64,000 nucleotides of DNA from JBCBDX01 sp039815825 (GCA_039815825.1 JBCBYO010000001.1:139715-203714), one strand, 5' to 3'; positions 1 to 9,266 are shown, numbered from the stretch's first letter. The notes: generated by a model from the letters alone, not told the origin. Numbers and translations are program-made.

Positions 1-593
1 GATAAATCGATCCGAGACAAATCGATTTTTGTTCGACTGGCATTGCTGGCAGGCGTAGCTTCATCAGCTGGCGGATCAGATTTCCTGCGGCGTCGTTTTT
101 TCCCGCCGGCCTTTGTCAGATAACCCATGACATCGCGGATGTGGATCATACCGCGCGGATCGTCCAAATTCTCGCAATACATCGGCATGCGGCTGTGACC
201 ACTTTCCTCGAAGAGTTTTAGCACTTCTTCAAGGGTGGTGACGTGATCGATCGCCTGGATATCGGCGCGCGGGATCATCACGTCTGCGACCTTTACTTCA
301 CGCAAACGCAAGATGTTGGCGAGCATCGCACGCTCACCGTCCGAGATTGTCTGGTCATCGGGATGATCATTGGCGAGCGCATCCTGCAAGTTTTCCCGGG
401 CACTCAGATTTGTCTGAGGGCGGAACAAATAAACCAACCGCTGCAGGAAATTGGGCGCGCGTCTTCCGTTACCCTCATAGGGGATGAGAGCGGTGTCGGT
501 CAGCGGCTCGAGCGCACCTTGGTTTATTGGACTTGGAGGTTCGTCACTTTCGGCGAGCGTCGCGCTTTCGCCGGTTGATTGTGTTTCATTCAT
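1..593 (-). CDS. tlyC: CorC/TlyC (HlyC) family CBS-domain protein, N-terminal part, truncated by window edge
   Basis: I translated this from the ATG at 593; the frame stays open to base 1, so about 197 N-terminal residues are present and the rest lies outside the window. Residues 80-110 carry the family's conserved stretch before the CBS pair (LREVKVADVMIPRADI at about 97-112), and the first CBS domain follows (HSRMPMY, DDPRGMIHIRDVM at about 144-156). A lysine/arginine-rich low-complexity insert then separates it from the second CBS domain. Family members are linked to Mg2+/Co2+ handling or are cytosolic proteins of uncertain role; the name haemolysin is historical. It lies 26 bp downstream of ybeY, in the same orientation, as in many rhizobial ybeY-corC operons. 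Family is clear; the exact function is not. Confidence 0.85.
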   Translation of the reverse strand, partial: MNETQSTGESATLAESDEPPSPINQGALEPLTDTALIPYEGNGRRAPNFLQRLVYLFRPQTNLSARENLQDALANDHPDDQTISDGERAMLANILRLREVKVADVMIPRADIQAIDHVTTLEEVLKLFEESGHSRMPMYCENLDDPRGMIHIRDVMGYLTKAGGKKRRRRKSDPPADEATPASNASRTKIDLSRIDL

Positions 594-619
594 CTTTTGG
601 TGCAGTGCCGTTTTGATGG

Positions 620-1093
620 TCAGTTCGTGTAAGGATCGTCGATGCCAATTTGGGCCAAAATAACCGTTTCGGTTGTTTCCATTTCCTGAGCGTCTGTGTC
701 GCTTTCATGATCATAGCCTAAAAGGTGAAGGAATCCATGAATGATTAAATGGGACACATGATCATTCACGCTCCTTTGGCTTATTTGGGCTTCCCGCTCT
801 ATTGTTTCAAATGCCAACACGATATCGCCGAGCAATGGCGGCAATACACCTCTTTTACCCCCCGGCACGGCGGGAAATGAGAGAACATTTGTTGGCTTGT
901 CCTTGTCGCGCCATTGGGCATTGAGATGTCTGACCACGGCGTCATGGGTGAGCAATACAGACAATTCGCTATGCGCATCCTCAAGGCCTAGATGGCTGCA
1001 AGCTGCGCTTACCGCACCATTGACGAGGCCTTCCCAATCACTGACGTCACCCCAAACATCGCCCTCGACGGAAATGTCGATATCAATTGCCAT
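620..1093 (-). CDS. ybeY: Endoribonuclease YbeY (rRNA maturation/quality control)
   Basis: 157 residues, the normal family length. The zinc-binding signature HGFLHLLGYDHE lies at residues 119-130, giving the three ligands H119, H123 and H129. YbeY is a metal-dependent single-strand endoribonuclease that takes part in 16S rRNA 3' end maturation and late ribosome quality control in the cytoplasm. It sits 8 bp after phoH and 26 bp before tlyC in one minus-strand operon, the usual phoH-ybeY-corC order. The conserved N-terminal helix and the NVLSFP motif (69-74) are both present, so the gene looks intact. Confidence 0.95.
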   Translation of the reverse strand: MAIDIDISVEGDVWGDVSDWEGLVNGAVSAACSHLGLEDAHSELSVLLTHDAVVRHLNAQWRDKDKPTNVLSFPAVPGGKRGVLPPLLGDIVLAFETIEREAQISQRSVNDHVSHLIIHGFLHLLGYDHESDTDAQEMETTETVILAQIGIDDPYTN

Positions 1094-1101
1094 CTTTTCG
1101 A

Positions 1102-2112
1102 TTAGTCATTGTCGTAGGCGGATACGATCTTGGCAACCAGCGGATGGCGCACAACGTCCGTTTCGCGGAAACGGACCGTGACGATCCCCTCCACCTCGCG
1201 AAGAATTTGGAGGGCTTCGACCAGCCCGGACTTTTGGCCCGGCGGCAGGTCGATCTGGCTCGGATCTCCGGTGACAATCATCCGGGCATTTTCGCCCAGG
1301 CGCGTCAGGAACATCTTCATCTGCATGGATGTCGTGTTTTGCGCTTCGTCCAAAATGATCGCGGCGTTCGACAGCGTCCGCCCGCGCATAAAGGCAAGCG
1401 GCGCAATTTCGATGACACCAGCCGCCAACGCGCGTTCCACCTTATCACCGGGTATCATGTCATAAAGCGCGTCATAGAGCGGCCGCAAATAGGGATCGAC
1501 CTTTTCTTTCATGTCGCCGGGCAGAAACCCGAGTCGCTCACCGGCCTCAACCGCGGGTCGCGACAATATGATACGGTCTACCTGTCCGCGCTCCAACAGC
1601 ATCGCTGCGTAGGCGACCGCCAAATAAGTTTTACCGGTACCGGCAGGCCCGACGCCAAAAACGAGTTCGGCGCGTTCAAGCGCGCGCATATACGCGTCTT
1701 GATTGGGCGTGCGGGCAAAGATGGTCTTTTTGCGCGTCGCGATTTGCGCTGCTGCTATTCGATCATTGTCCGTCATTTCCGGAAGGCTGAGCTGATCATC
1801 GGCTGCGACAGCCATACGTAAGGCGCCCTCGACGTCGGATGTTTCAATGTCGCGATCAGCCATAGCGAGCAGATCATATAAATGATCCAAAGCGCGGCGG
1901 GCTTGTTCAGTTGCCGTCGGATCGCCCTTAATCGACACCTGATTGCCACGAGATCGAACATCGACCCCTAGTTGCTGCTCAATCAAAGCAAGATTTTGAT
2001 CATATTGCCCGTACAGGGCTCGCGCATGCGCGTTGTTGTCATATGTCAGGACGACATGGGCTAGGTCGGATGCGCCACTTTGGGCGGCTTTCACATTGGC
2101 TTTTGCGTTCAA
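1102..2112 (-). CDS. phoH: PhoH-like ATPase
   Basis: 336 residues. A KH-like N-terminal region (about 1-110) precedes the PhoH P-loop domain, with Walker A GPAGTGKT at 155-162 and Walker B IILDEAQ at 252-258. A GDPSQIDLP motif near residue 280 is also typical. PhoH proteins are cytosolic ATPases related to the N-terminal part of superfamily I helicases and are commonly coupled to ybeY, which suggests a role in RNA metabolism; the precise substrate is not established. The ATG overlaps the miaB stop by 4 bp (2109-2112), implying translational coupling. No sign of truncation. Confidence 0.93.
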   Translation of the reverse strand: MNAKANVKAAQSGASDLAHVVLTYDNNAHARALYGQYDQNLALIEQQLGVDVRSRGNQVSIKGDPTATEQARRALDHLYDLLAMADRDIETSDVEGALRMAVAADDQLSLPEMTDNDRIAAAQIATRKKTIFARTPNQDAYMRALERAELVFGVGPAGTGKTYLAVAYAAMLLERGQVDRIILSRPAVEAGERLGFLPGDMKEKVDPYLRPLYDALYDMIPGDKVERALAAGVIEIAPLAFMRGRTLSNAAIILDEAQNTTSMQMKMFLTRLGENARMIVTGDPSQIDLPPGQKSGLVEALQILREVEGIVTVRFRETDVVRHPLVAKIVSAYDND

Positions 2113-3476
2113 GCGGCGTGCTCGTTCTGGGTTTGCGCCGTGGCGATCAATGAATTGGCCGACACTGCATTGATTCGTACCCTAACAAGATCGCCGATAT
2201 TTCCAACAGTTTCATCACAAACCACTGGCTGCAACCAAGGAGAGCGTCCAACGATTTGCCCGGGAAGCCTTCCCGGCTTTTCAAGTAACACATCGATCTC
2301 GCGGCCTTCCAAATCAAGCATAAATGACCGTTGTTGTTGGGTTAAAAGGGCCTGGAGCGCTTGAAGACGCTCGGATTTTACCGCTTCCGGCACATGATCT
2401 TCCATGTCCGCACCGGGTGTGCCGGGCCGCGGCGAATATTTGAACGAGAAGGCCTGTGCATAAGTCACATCGCGAATAATACGCATCGTGTCTTCAAAAT
2501 CGGCGTTCGTTTCGCCGGGAAAACCGACAATGAAGTCGCCAGACATTGCAATATCGGGCCGGGCCAGACGGATCTTGTCAATAAGACGACGGTAGTCATC
2601 GGCGGTGTGTTTGCGATTCATGGCTTTGAGAATGCGATCGGACCCGGCCTGAATAGGCAGATGCAAATACGGCATTAAAATGTCGAGATCACGATGCGCC
2701 TCAATCAGGGCATCATCCATATCCCGCGGATGGCTGGTCGTGTAACGCAGGCGTTTTAACCCATCGATCTTTGCAAGCTCATGGAGCAGTTCTCCCAAAC
2801 CCCATTGGCGGCCGTCCGGACCACTGCCGTGCCACGCATTCACGTTTTGCCCGAGCAGTGTGATTTCGCGCACACCAGCGTCAACAAGTTGCTTGGCTTC
2901 TTCCACCAATTGCGAAACCGGACGGGAGACCTCAGCGCCGCGTGTGTAGGGTACCACACAGAAGGTGCAAAACTTGTCACATCCTTCCTGAACCGTGAGA
3001 AACGCCGCCACACCGCGTTTGGCAATCACTTGCTTTTCCTGCTTGGGCAGATGTTCAAACTTGTCTTCAACCGCATATTCGGTTTCGACAACGCTTTCAC
3101 CGGCGCGGGCTTTTGCGACAACATCAGGAAGGCGGTGATAGGTGGTGGGGCCGATCACAAAATCGACGCTTGGCGCGCGACGGATAATTTCTTCGCCTTC
3201 GGCCTGCGCCACACAACCGGCGACGCCGATCATCAGATCCTTGCCCTGCTCACGTCGCTCTTCGCGCTGTTTTCTTAAACGGCCAATTTCAGAATAGACT
3301 TTTTCGGCCGCTTTCTCGCGAATATGGCAGGTGTTCAACAACACCATATCAGCTTCTTCTTGGGATTGTGTCTCTACGTATCCACCCTTAGCCAACGCAT
3401 CGGCCATGCGCTGACTGTCATAGACATTCATCTGGCATCCATATGTGCGGATAAAAAGCTTTTTCTTTTCAGTCAC
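2109..3476 (-). CDS. miaB: tRNA-2-methylthio-N6-dimethylallyladenosine synthase MiaB
   Basis: 455 residues. The three N-terminal MTTase cysteines are at C14 (YGCQMN), C50 (NTCHIRE) and C88 (AGCVAQ), and the radical-SAM triad CDKFCTFC gives C166, C170 and C173. A TRAM domain closes the protein. MiaB methylthiolates i6A37 of tRNAs reading UNN codons, using SAM and two 4Fe-4S clusters. The start is a GTG at 3476, preceded by GGAG at about 9 nt spacing. The 214-bp gap upstream (3477-3690) holds no convincing gene; in many rhizobia a fur/mur gene occupies this position between the acyltransferase and miaB. Confidence 0.96.
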   Translation of the reverse strand: MTEKKKLFIRTYGCQMNVYDSQRMADALAKGGYVETQSQEEADMVLLNTCHIREKAAEKVYSEIGRLRKQREERREQGKDLMIGVAGCVAQAEGEEIIRRAPSVDFVIGPTTYHRLPDVVAKARAGESVVETEYAVEDKFEHLPKQEKQVIAKRGVAAFLTVQEGCDKFCTFCVVPYTRGAEVSRPVSQLVEEAKQLVDAGVREITLLGQNVNAWHGSGPDGRQWGLGELLHELAKIDGLKRLRYTTSHPRDMDDALIEAHRDLDILMPYLHLPIQAGSDRILKAMNRKHTADDYRRLIDKIRLARPDIAMSGDFIVGFPGETNADFEDTMRIIRDVTYAQAFSFKYSPRPGTPGADMEDHVPEAVKSERLQALQALLTQQQRSFMLDLEGREIDVLLEKPGRLPGQIVGRSPWLQPVVCDETVGNIGDLVRVRINAVSANSLIATAQTQNEHAA

Positions 3477-3690
3477 TTACATATTCTCCGGGCGCCGCTC
3501 GAGAAAACGGGAAAAGCGGCTTTTCGCATCCGATTGAAAAGTTAGCAAGTCGGACGTGATGTCGCTAATCTCGACCTCCCAAAACGCAACAGGGTGAAAA
3601 ACCAGGTATCGGTTCACAGGAACCGGCAGATTGCGAAAAGGCGGTGAAACGCGGCCCACATCTACTTGTTAAAATTGGACCGGATTGGAT

Positions 3691-4494
3691 CTAACCCTTT
3701 TTGGTCGCAAAGTCTTCGCCCCTGAGGCCATCGGCCAACATTTGCCTGACTTCGATATGTAGTGCCGCAGTTAACGGTTTGCGGTGGCGCATCTGAGCGT
3801 CGGTTATCACCTGCCCAAAACGTACTTCCACATCAAACAGCCCTTCGAACAGGACGCCTGGCAAATGCTCGCTGAGCGTGATGGTGCCCGGCCATGCAGC
3901 AAGCGGGCGCCAAGCGCGGCCCATCGGCAATCCACCCAGGCCGTTGAATGCGATCGATACGGACTGGACGGGTATTTGATCGGTTTCGACACCGGATGTG
4001 ATGGCACCCAACAACGAGCTGTTGAATGGGTAGACATAGTTGCCATCGGTTGTCGTTCCCTCTGGAAACAGCACAAGGCTATCGCCAGACAAAAGCCGCT
4101 CACGGATCAGATTGCTCTGGTCACGTACCTGCAACCGGCGACTGCGTTCGACAAACACGGTGTTTTGGAGCCGTGCCAACCAGCCGAAAAGCGGCCAGGA
4201 ACGCACTTCACTTTTGGCGATAAAATTGACCGGCAAAACCGATCCAAGGACCAAGATATCCACCCATGACACATGGTTGGAGACAAAGAGCGTGCCGACT
4301 TTGCCGGGCGGGTTGGGTAATCCGATGGTCTTGACGCGGATACCCATCACACGCGTTACCAGCCGGTGCCAAAACAGCGCGGTCTGCTTCTGGCGCGGCG
4401 ATCGGATCAGCATGAGGAAGGCGTGTAGCGGCAGCAGGACAAGCGTTACAACTAGCACCGCCAAAACAATGAAAATTGCGCGCAGGATGCTCAT
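3691..4494 (-). CDS. plsC: 1-acyl-sn-glycerol-3-phosphate acyltransferase family protein (PlsC/OlsA type)
   Basis: 267 residues from the ATG at 4494 (MSILRAIF), which I prefer to an upstream start at 4611 because the longer form would overlap rimI by more than 100 bp and add non-homologous residues. Residues 5-30 form a membrane anchor. The acyltransferase motifs are NHVSWVD at 73-79 (catalytic H74 and D79) and FPEGTTTDG at 143-151. It should transfer an acyl chain to lysophosphatidic acid at the inner membrane; OlsA, which acylates lyso-ornithine lipid, is the close alternative and is worth considering since olsB is also in this window. It is 13 bp downstream of rimI in the same operon. Confidence 0.88.
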   Translation of the reverse strand: MSILRAIFIVLAVLVVTLVLLPLHAFLMLIRSPRQKQTALFWHRLVTRVMGIRVKTIGLPNPPGKVGTLFVSNHVSWVDILVLGSVLPVNFIAKSEVRSWPLFGWLARLQNTVFVERSRRLQVRDQSNLIRERLLSGDSLVLFPEGTTTDGNYVYPFNSSLLGAITSGVETDQIPVQSVSIAFNGLGGLPMGRAWRPLAAWPGTITLSEHLPGVLFEGLFDVEVRFGQVITDAQMRHRKPLTAALHIEVRQMLADGLRGEDFATKKG

Positions 4495-4507
4495 GATCCG
4501 AAAGCCA

Positions 4508-5011
4508 TCACTTGGGCTGGTCCAAATCGCGACGCATGACGATGGCCTTGCTGCGACTACCGTCGGGTTGACGATAATAGCCGGGCCGCTCTGCCACCAT
4601 GTGAAACCCAAGCTTGGTGTAGAGTGAGGCAGCAGGTCGATTGTTTTCCTCGACTTCCAAGAAGACAGACGACAGGCGTTGACGATAGGCCTCAGCCAAG
4701 GCGGCGTCCATCAACATCCGACCCACCCCATAACGCTGCCAACTCGGTTTGACCCCAATGGATAGAATTTCCGCTTCATCGGCGGCACTACGCATAATCA
4801 CGAACCCGGCAAGTTTCTCAGCCCGCTCAACCGAACGTGCCACCAATGCCCAGCTGGAACTCGGGCTTAGCAAGCTTTCGATTTCACCATCGGTCCAGGC
4901 GGTGGCAAATGTCTGCGCATGCACATCTGCGACACTTCGAAGGTGCGCTGAGGTTAACGGCTCAACCACCAGCGCGTCTTGCGCGGAGCGGGAGAAAGGC
5001 CAACGCATCAT
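4508..5011 (-). CDS. rimI: Ribosomal-protein-alanine N-acetyltransferase (RimI-type GNAT)
   Basis: 167 residues, a single GNAT domain. The acetyl-CoA loop is visible as QRYGVGRMLMDAAL (around 92-105), followed by FLEVEENNRPAASLYTKLGF, the standard RimI motif. RimI acetylates the N-terminal alanine of ribosomal protein S18 in E. coli; in many bacteria it is encoded next to tsaB, as here. The start overlaps the tsaB stop by 4 bp (5008-5011, ATGA), showing coupling. The family assignment is sound; the exact protein substrate in this organism is inferred. Confidence 0.9.
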   Translation of the reverse strand: MMRWPFSRSAQDALVVEPLTSAHLRSVADVHAQTFATAWTDGEIESLLSPSSSWALVARSVERAEKLAGFVIMRSAADEAEILSIGVKPSWQRYGVGRMLMDAALAEAYRQRLSSVFLEVEENNRPAASLYTKLGFHMVAERPGYYRQPDGSRSKAIVMRRDLDQPK

Positions 5012-5682
5012 GTTAGCGCTGACTTACGTGGCAATGCAAAGCTTTGTTGCGGCTTGGCATCGGCGCCTCGAATATAAAGTGGCTCGGGCGCGTCGGTATG
5101 GTGTTCGGCAACTCGAAAAGCATAAGCAATATCGCCGGTGGCACGGTCCTCAAGCAGATGTCGATTGGCTTTGCTAGGATCCAGCAGTGGAGCTGCGTTC
5201 CCAACAAGCACTGAACCCTTTGCCAAATCTACATCGTCAATATGTTCTACTGCTACGATCTCAGGAGGCCCCACTGGAAGCGCATCAGCGGAAATCCGTT
5301 GCGTAAAAATCTGACCGCGCCCACCGGAAATCGCCACGGTTGTTTCGACCTCGCCGGGCTGTTCGGCGCGCGCTTGAGCATCCAAGAGTGCAAAGGTTGT
5401 GATGCCTTCGACCGGGATTTTCAGGGCCACGCCGTAGCCCCGCGCGGTTGCGACGCCGACCCGAATGCCTGTGAACGAGCCCGGCCCAATTGTCACAAGG
5501 ACGCGCTCGATATCGCTCAAGGTAACTTTTGCTTCTAAAAGCGCTTCGTCAACAATCCCCAACAGGCGTGCCGCATGGCCTCGACCGATGTCGTCGACTG
5601 CCCGTGATCTGAGCGAACCATCGTCACGAAACACCGCAGCTGCACACAAATTTGCGCAGGTATCGATTGCCAAGATTGCCAT
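5008..5682 (-). CDS. tsaB: tRNA threonylcarbamoyladenosine biosynthesis protein TsaB
   Basis: 224 residues, the usual length for TsaB in this group. It begins MAILAIDTC and carries GRGHAARL and GPGSFTGIRVG, both hallmark segments of the ASKHA-fold TsaB/TsaD family. TsaB is the non-catalytic partner of TsaD in forming t6A37 on ANN-decoding tRNAs. It is the first gene of the tsaB-rimI-plsC block. The start lies only 39 bp after the stop of the GH42 gene upstream on the same strand, with no clear terminator between them, so some read-through from the galactoside operon is possible. Confidence 0.94.
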   Translation of the reverse strand: MAILAIDTCANLCAAAVFRDDGSLRSRAVDDIGRGHAARLLGIVDEALLEAKVTLSDIERVLVTIGPGSFTGIRVGVATARGYGVALKIPVEGITTFALLDAQARAEQPGEVETTVAISGGRGQIFTQRISADALPVGPPEIVAVEHIDDVDLAKGSVLVGNAAPLLDPSKANRHLLEDRATGDIAYAFRVAEHHTDAPEPLYIRGADAKPQQSFALPRKSALT

Positions 5683-5721
5683 GTCGCCCTTCTATTTGTC
5701 TCCCGTCATGGGGGCAAGACG

Positions 5722-7707
5722 TTACGGGCTTGGTTTACGCATTGCCAATACGCCCCGCGGTGGCAGCGCCGCATCGCCCATTATCACTTCACCAGGCCCG
5801 GCAATTTCCGACACGTAGACCGCTTCGGGCCCGTAATTGAAAACATAACGGACGTTTCCATTGTCCCGTATCCGGACGTCCGGCGGCAGGTCCAATGGTT
5901 CGATGGCAGCCTGACGCATGGCACGTCTCACTATTTGATCAGCCATGCGGGGGCCCGGGCGGCCGGCAATATAGTGTACCCGACCGTTTGTCACATGGGC
6001 TGGATAACCATCTACGCTGCTAACGAGCACATCGACATCTTCGCCGACTGTCAGGAATTCGCGCCAACCTTCCAATAGCGCCCTGTTCTCACATTCAACT
6101 GGCGAGAAGGGTGGCCGACTTTCAACGCGCGTAATCGTGACGTCAATCAGTTGTTTAAACGCACCAGGCGGCAAATCATGATGGATCTGAAAGTCCGGTG
6201 TTTTTGAGCCAGTGCGCGGTCCCAGCACCACAATTGCCTCACCATCGATCAACTCTGACACCAGTTCTTGTGTTGCCGAAAACAGTGCGGGAATGATGAC
6301 GAGCTTGCGTCCTTGGACGGCTTCAGCAGTTGGTGGAACAATATCCACACTTGCGCCTGCTTGACGCAGTTTTCTATAGAAACGAAGTACTGTTTCCAAA
6401 TGAGAAAAATCGGCGCCCTGCGGCTGTACCTGCCATGCCCAAGCGCTTTCATAATCAAAAACAAGCGCGATATCGGCACGATAAGGCTCCACGTGGGCGT
6501 CGAGCGTTTCCAACTGCGCTGCAATCTGCTGGCAAACATACCAGCCCTCATTTTTCTCGCCATTTGGGAGAAGCAGCGCCTCGTGCATTTGTTCTTGGGC
6601 AAAGTGCGGTTGGCGCCAGCGAAAGTAAGAAACTACTTCGGCACCGGCCGCAAACGCTTCAAAGGCCCAAAGGCGCAATGCGCCCTTCTCCGGAGCAGGA
6701 TTAAATGGCGCCCAGTTCACGGGGCCGGGTTGCTGCTCCATCACCCACCAAGCGCCCTTGCCTTGGCCGGCACGGATATCGCCACACGTACGATAGAGAT
6801 CGTGATGGAAAGCCTGTAAATCGGGATCGCCCACGCCCAGATAGCGCTTTTTTAAATCCTCTGACGCCGAATCCCTGTCAAGAAACCCGATGGGATAGGA
6901 ATCCCATGTCGCGATGTCCAAATCTTCGCTGACCGCATAGTGGTCAAAGTCGGTAAAGCTGCCCATGAAATTGTGGCCGATGCCGCGCCCCGGTGAATGG
7001 GTGCGGATGATGTCAGTTTGCAGCCGGTTGAACGACACAACCTGATCGGAAGAATAACGATGGAAATCCAAACCGTGGGCGGGATTGGGCTCGGTGACCG
7101 TTAAATTGGGTAATTCGACCTCGTCAAAACCGCCATACTCCATCGACCAAAACACATTGCCCCATGCCTCATTGAGGGCGCCGATATCTTTGTATTTCGC
7201 CTCGAGCCACTGCCGAAAGCCATCACGTGCCGCTTGGGTATAGCTAAGCACAGTGTCATGACATCCATATTCATTGTCGGTTTGCCAAGCTTCCAATGCC
7301 TCGTGTTTGCCGTATCGTTCAGCCAACAGTCGAGTAATCCGCGCGCATTCCTCGCGATAACCCATATGGGAAAAGCAGTAATGGCGTCGGGACCCAAATC
7401 CACGTGGATGCCCTTTGTCATCAACGGCTAACATATCTGGCATTTGATCAACCAGCCATTTGGGTGGGGTCGCGGTTGGGGTGCCTAACACGATCGAGAG
7501 GCCCGCCATGTTGAGAACGTCAAAAGCCTCATCCAGCCAGTCAAATTCCAATTGTCCCGGCTTTGGCTCGAGTCTGGACCATGCAAATTCACCGATGCGC
7601 ACGATCGAAATACCTGCATCAACCATCAGTGCAGCATCAACTTGCCAGCGCTCACTTGGCCAGTGCTCAGGATAGTAACAGGTGCCGAGGCGCTGCTTCT
7701 TGTTCAT
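5722..7707 (-). CDS. GH42 beta-galactosidase
   Basis: 661 residues, a normal GH42 length with three domains: TIM barrel (about 1-390), a glutamine-amidotransferase-like domain (about 391-590) and a small C-terminal beta domain. The predicted acid/base is E146 in TDNEYG and the nucleophile E324 in WVMEQQPG, both standard for the family. There is no signal peptide, so it acts in the cytoplasm on imported beta-galactosides, releasing galactose. It is the last gene of the minus-strand galactoside operon, 24 bp after the SMP-30 lactonase gene. The substrate could be lactose, galacto-oligosaccharides or plant/algal galactans; the sequence alone does not decide. Confidence 0.93.
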   Translation of the reverse strand: MNKKQRLGTCYYPEHWPSERWQVDAALMVDAGISIVRIGEFAWSRLEPKPGQLEFDWLDEAFDVLNMAGLSIVLGTPTATPPKWLVDQMPDMLAVDDKGHPRGFGSRRHYCFSHMGYREECARITRLLAERYGKHEALEAWQTDNEYGCHDTVLSYTQAARDGFRQWLEAKYKDIGALNEAWGNVFWSMEYGGFDEVELPNLTVTEPNPAHGLDFHRYSSDQVVSFNRLQTDIIRTHSPGRGIGHNFMGSFTDFDHYAVSEDLDIATWDSYPIGFLDRDSASEDLKKRYLGVGDPDLQAFHHDLYRTCGDIRAGQGKGAWWVMEQQPGPVNWAPFNPAPEKGALRLWAFEAFAAGAEVVSYFRWRQPHFAQEQMHEALLLPNGEKNEGWYVCQQIAAQLETLDAHVEPYRADIALVFDYESAWAWQVQPQGADFSHLETVLRFYRKLRQAGASVDIVPPTAEAVQGRKLVIIPALFSATQELVSELIDGEAIVVLGPRTGSKTPDFQIHHDLPPGAFKQLIDVTITRVESRPPFSPVECENRALLEGWREFLTVGEDVDVLVSSVDGYPAHVTNGRVHYIAGRPGPRMADQIVRRAMRQAAIEPLDLPPDVRIRDNGNVRYVFNYGPEAVYVSEIAGPGEVIMGDAALPPRGVLAMRKPSP

Positions 7708-7731
7708 GACTTATTATCGCCCACTTAAAAA

Positions 7732-8613
7732 CTAGATCACAACGCGTGGTTCAAAGCGTGGTTTGATCGGGATTTCAAAATCCAGCAAAACTACGCGACC
7801 GGCATCGCTATCAGCATTGCGGGCGGTCGCATCCATTCCTTCGAAAGCCGAGGTCACCGCCATTCGGTTGGCGCCCACAAATGCCGGACATGACGGCTGA
7901 GAGACCGGCAGTTCGATACTCTCAGTTCGTTTGCCTTCCGGCGTATATACATCGACACAGGCCGCACCCCAGCGTGCGTTCCAAACCCTTCCGTCCCTGT
8001 CACATACCGCCCCGTCAATTCCACCAACGTCATCTTCTGGTTGCGCAAAGTGAACCTCAGGCTTGTCGACTGGTAAGCCATCGTCAACATTGACGGATAC
8101 GCGCATCAGCTTTCCGGTCTTTGTGTCTGTAAAATACGCGATGTCACCAGCGGGTGAAAAACATATGGCATTGGGTATCGTAATATCGCTGAATAGTTTG
8201 GTCACAGTGCCTGCCCGATAGTGGTAAATGGCACCAGCGCCAGTTTCTGCCGATTTCCCCATGGTTCCGAGCCACATGGCACCTGAGGGGTGGACGCGCG
8301 CATCGTTGGAGCGCGTTTTATCATCGTCAACTTCGATATTGCAGACAGGGATCCAACAACCGGTTCCAAGCTCCAAACGCCAAAGGCCGGATTCGGTGAA
8401 AACCAAATCGTGACGCTCGTCGATAACAGCCATTGCGCTTGCCATTTCAGGTATCGACTGGTGGGTTTCCAAACGAGATTTAAAATCAAAAGCGTGGCGT
8501 TTTCGGCCAACAATATCAAACCAGTAAAGCGTTTCACGCCGCTCGCAATAAAAAGGACCCTCGCCCAATTCGCACGGCGTTTTTGACAAAAATGAAACGC
8601 TTGCGTTTATCAT
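7732..8613 (-). CDS. SMP-30/gluconolactonase/LRE family lactonase, probable galactonolactonase
   Basis: 293 residues, the full six-bladed propeller length of the SMP-30 family. Metal-site signatures are visible: ELGEGPFY near residue 17, SNDARVHPSGAMWLGTM near the middle and GGIDGAVCDRDGRVW later. Given its neighbours (galactose-type dehydrogenase, KDGal kinase and KDPGal aldolase), it most likely hydrolyses D-galactono-lactone to D-galactonate, the second step of the De Ley-Doudoroff pathway. Its ATG overlaps the aldolase stop by one base (TAATG at 8613). Gluconolactonase or arabinolactonase activity is possible, since this family is not easily told apart by sequence. Confidence 0.85.
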   Translation of the reverse strand: MINASVSFLSKTPCELGEGPFYCERRETLYWFDIVGRKRHAFDFKSRLETHQSIPEMASAMAVIDERHDLVFTESGLWRLELGTGCWIPVCNIEVDDDKTRSNDARVHPSGAMWLGTMGKSAETGAGAIYHYRAGTVTKLFSDITIPNAICFSPAGDIAYFTDTKTGKLMRVSVNVDDGLPVDKPEVHFAQPEDDVGGIDGAVCDRDGRVWNARWGAACVDVYTPEGKRTESIELPVSQPSCPAFVGANRMAVTSAFEGMDATARNADSDAGRVVLLDFEIPIKPRFEPRVVI

Positions 8614-9266
8614 TAGACAGCGTCCACCGCTTGATCGTAGGCGTCAATTGTTATCAGCGCCTGGTGCACGACTTCTTTTGAAGTCAAACCTGGCTTGTAT
8701 AGCGATGAGCCCAACCCAAATGCGGTGACGCCCGCTTTCATGTAGTTTTTAAAATCATCGTGCCCGACACCGCCGACTGCACCGATGACACAATCAGGCG
8801 GGAGTACCGCTCTGACTGCCTTGATCCCATCAGACCCAAGCACGCTGGCGGGAAAGAATTTAAGCGCACTGGCGCCAAGTTTCACGGCGCTTATTGCTTC
8901 GGAAGCGGAAAAGACGCCGGGCATCGTGACCAGTTTTTCAACGGCCGCCTGCTGCATGACACCGCTGTCGATGTTTGGCGAAACCATCAGTTTCCCGCCG
9001 ACCGCTGCCAACTCTTTTACATCGTCTGGCGATAAGACCGTACCGGCGCCGATCAGACAACGGTCGGAGAAAGCGTCCACCATTTTGGCGATTGACGCGA
9101 AAGGGTCGGGCGAATTGAGTGGCACTTCGATCGCCTCGAAACCCGCCTCGACAAGCGCACCTGCTATATCGACAGCCTCCGCCGGTTTGATGCCGCGCAG
9201 TATGGCGACAAGTGGCCTTTTGAGTTCAGGCCAAGGTGCCGTTTTCTTTTGTAAAGACTCACTCAA
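8613..9266 (-). CDS. dgoA: 2-dehydro-3-deoxy-6-phosphogalactonate aldolase (DgoA)
   Basis: A KDPG/KDPGal-aldolase TIM barrel. The family residues are seen in RGIKPAEA, the Glu in AIEVPLNSPDP, GAGTVL and the Schiff-base Lys in SALKFFPAS; PLNSPDP is characteristic of the galactonate type rather than the Eda (gluconate) type. The enzyme splits KDPGal to pyruvate and glyceraldehyde-3-phosphate. I place the start at a TTG at 9266 because it follows GGAG by 7 nt and overlaps the end of dgoK by only 8 bp; another in-frame TTG at 9302 lacks a ribosome-binding site. This gives 217 residues, close to the family norm. Confidence 0.92.
   Translation of the reverse strand: MSESLQKKTAPWPELKRPLVAILRGIKPAEAVDIAGALVEAGFEAIEVPLNSPDPFASIAKMVDAFSDRCLIGAGTVLSPDDVKELAAVGGKLMVSPNIDSGVMQQAAVEKLVTMPGVFSASEAISAVKLGASALKFFPASVLGSDGIKAVRAVLPPDCVIGAVGGVGHDDFKNYMKAGVTAFGLGSSLYKPGLTSKEVVHQALITIDAYDQAVDAV

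Noticed and set aside
1087..1821. 244-codon plus-strand frame over phoH
   Set aside because: Antisense to phoH with no recognisable motifs; a shadow frame.
3477..3659. 60-codon frame just upstream of miaB
   Set aside because: No homology pattern, no ribosome-binding site, and no likeness to Fur; its stop simply abuts the miaB start.
5683..5721. Terminator between the GH42 gene and tsaB
   Set aside because: Only an imperfect hairpin (GTCT...AGAC with a C/G core) without a U run is present.
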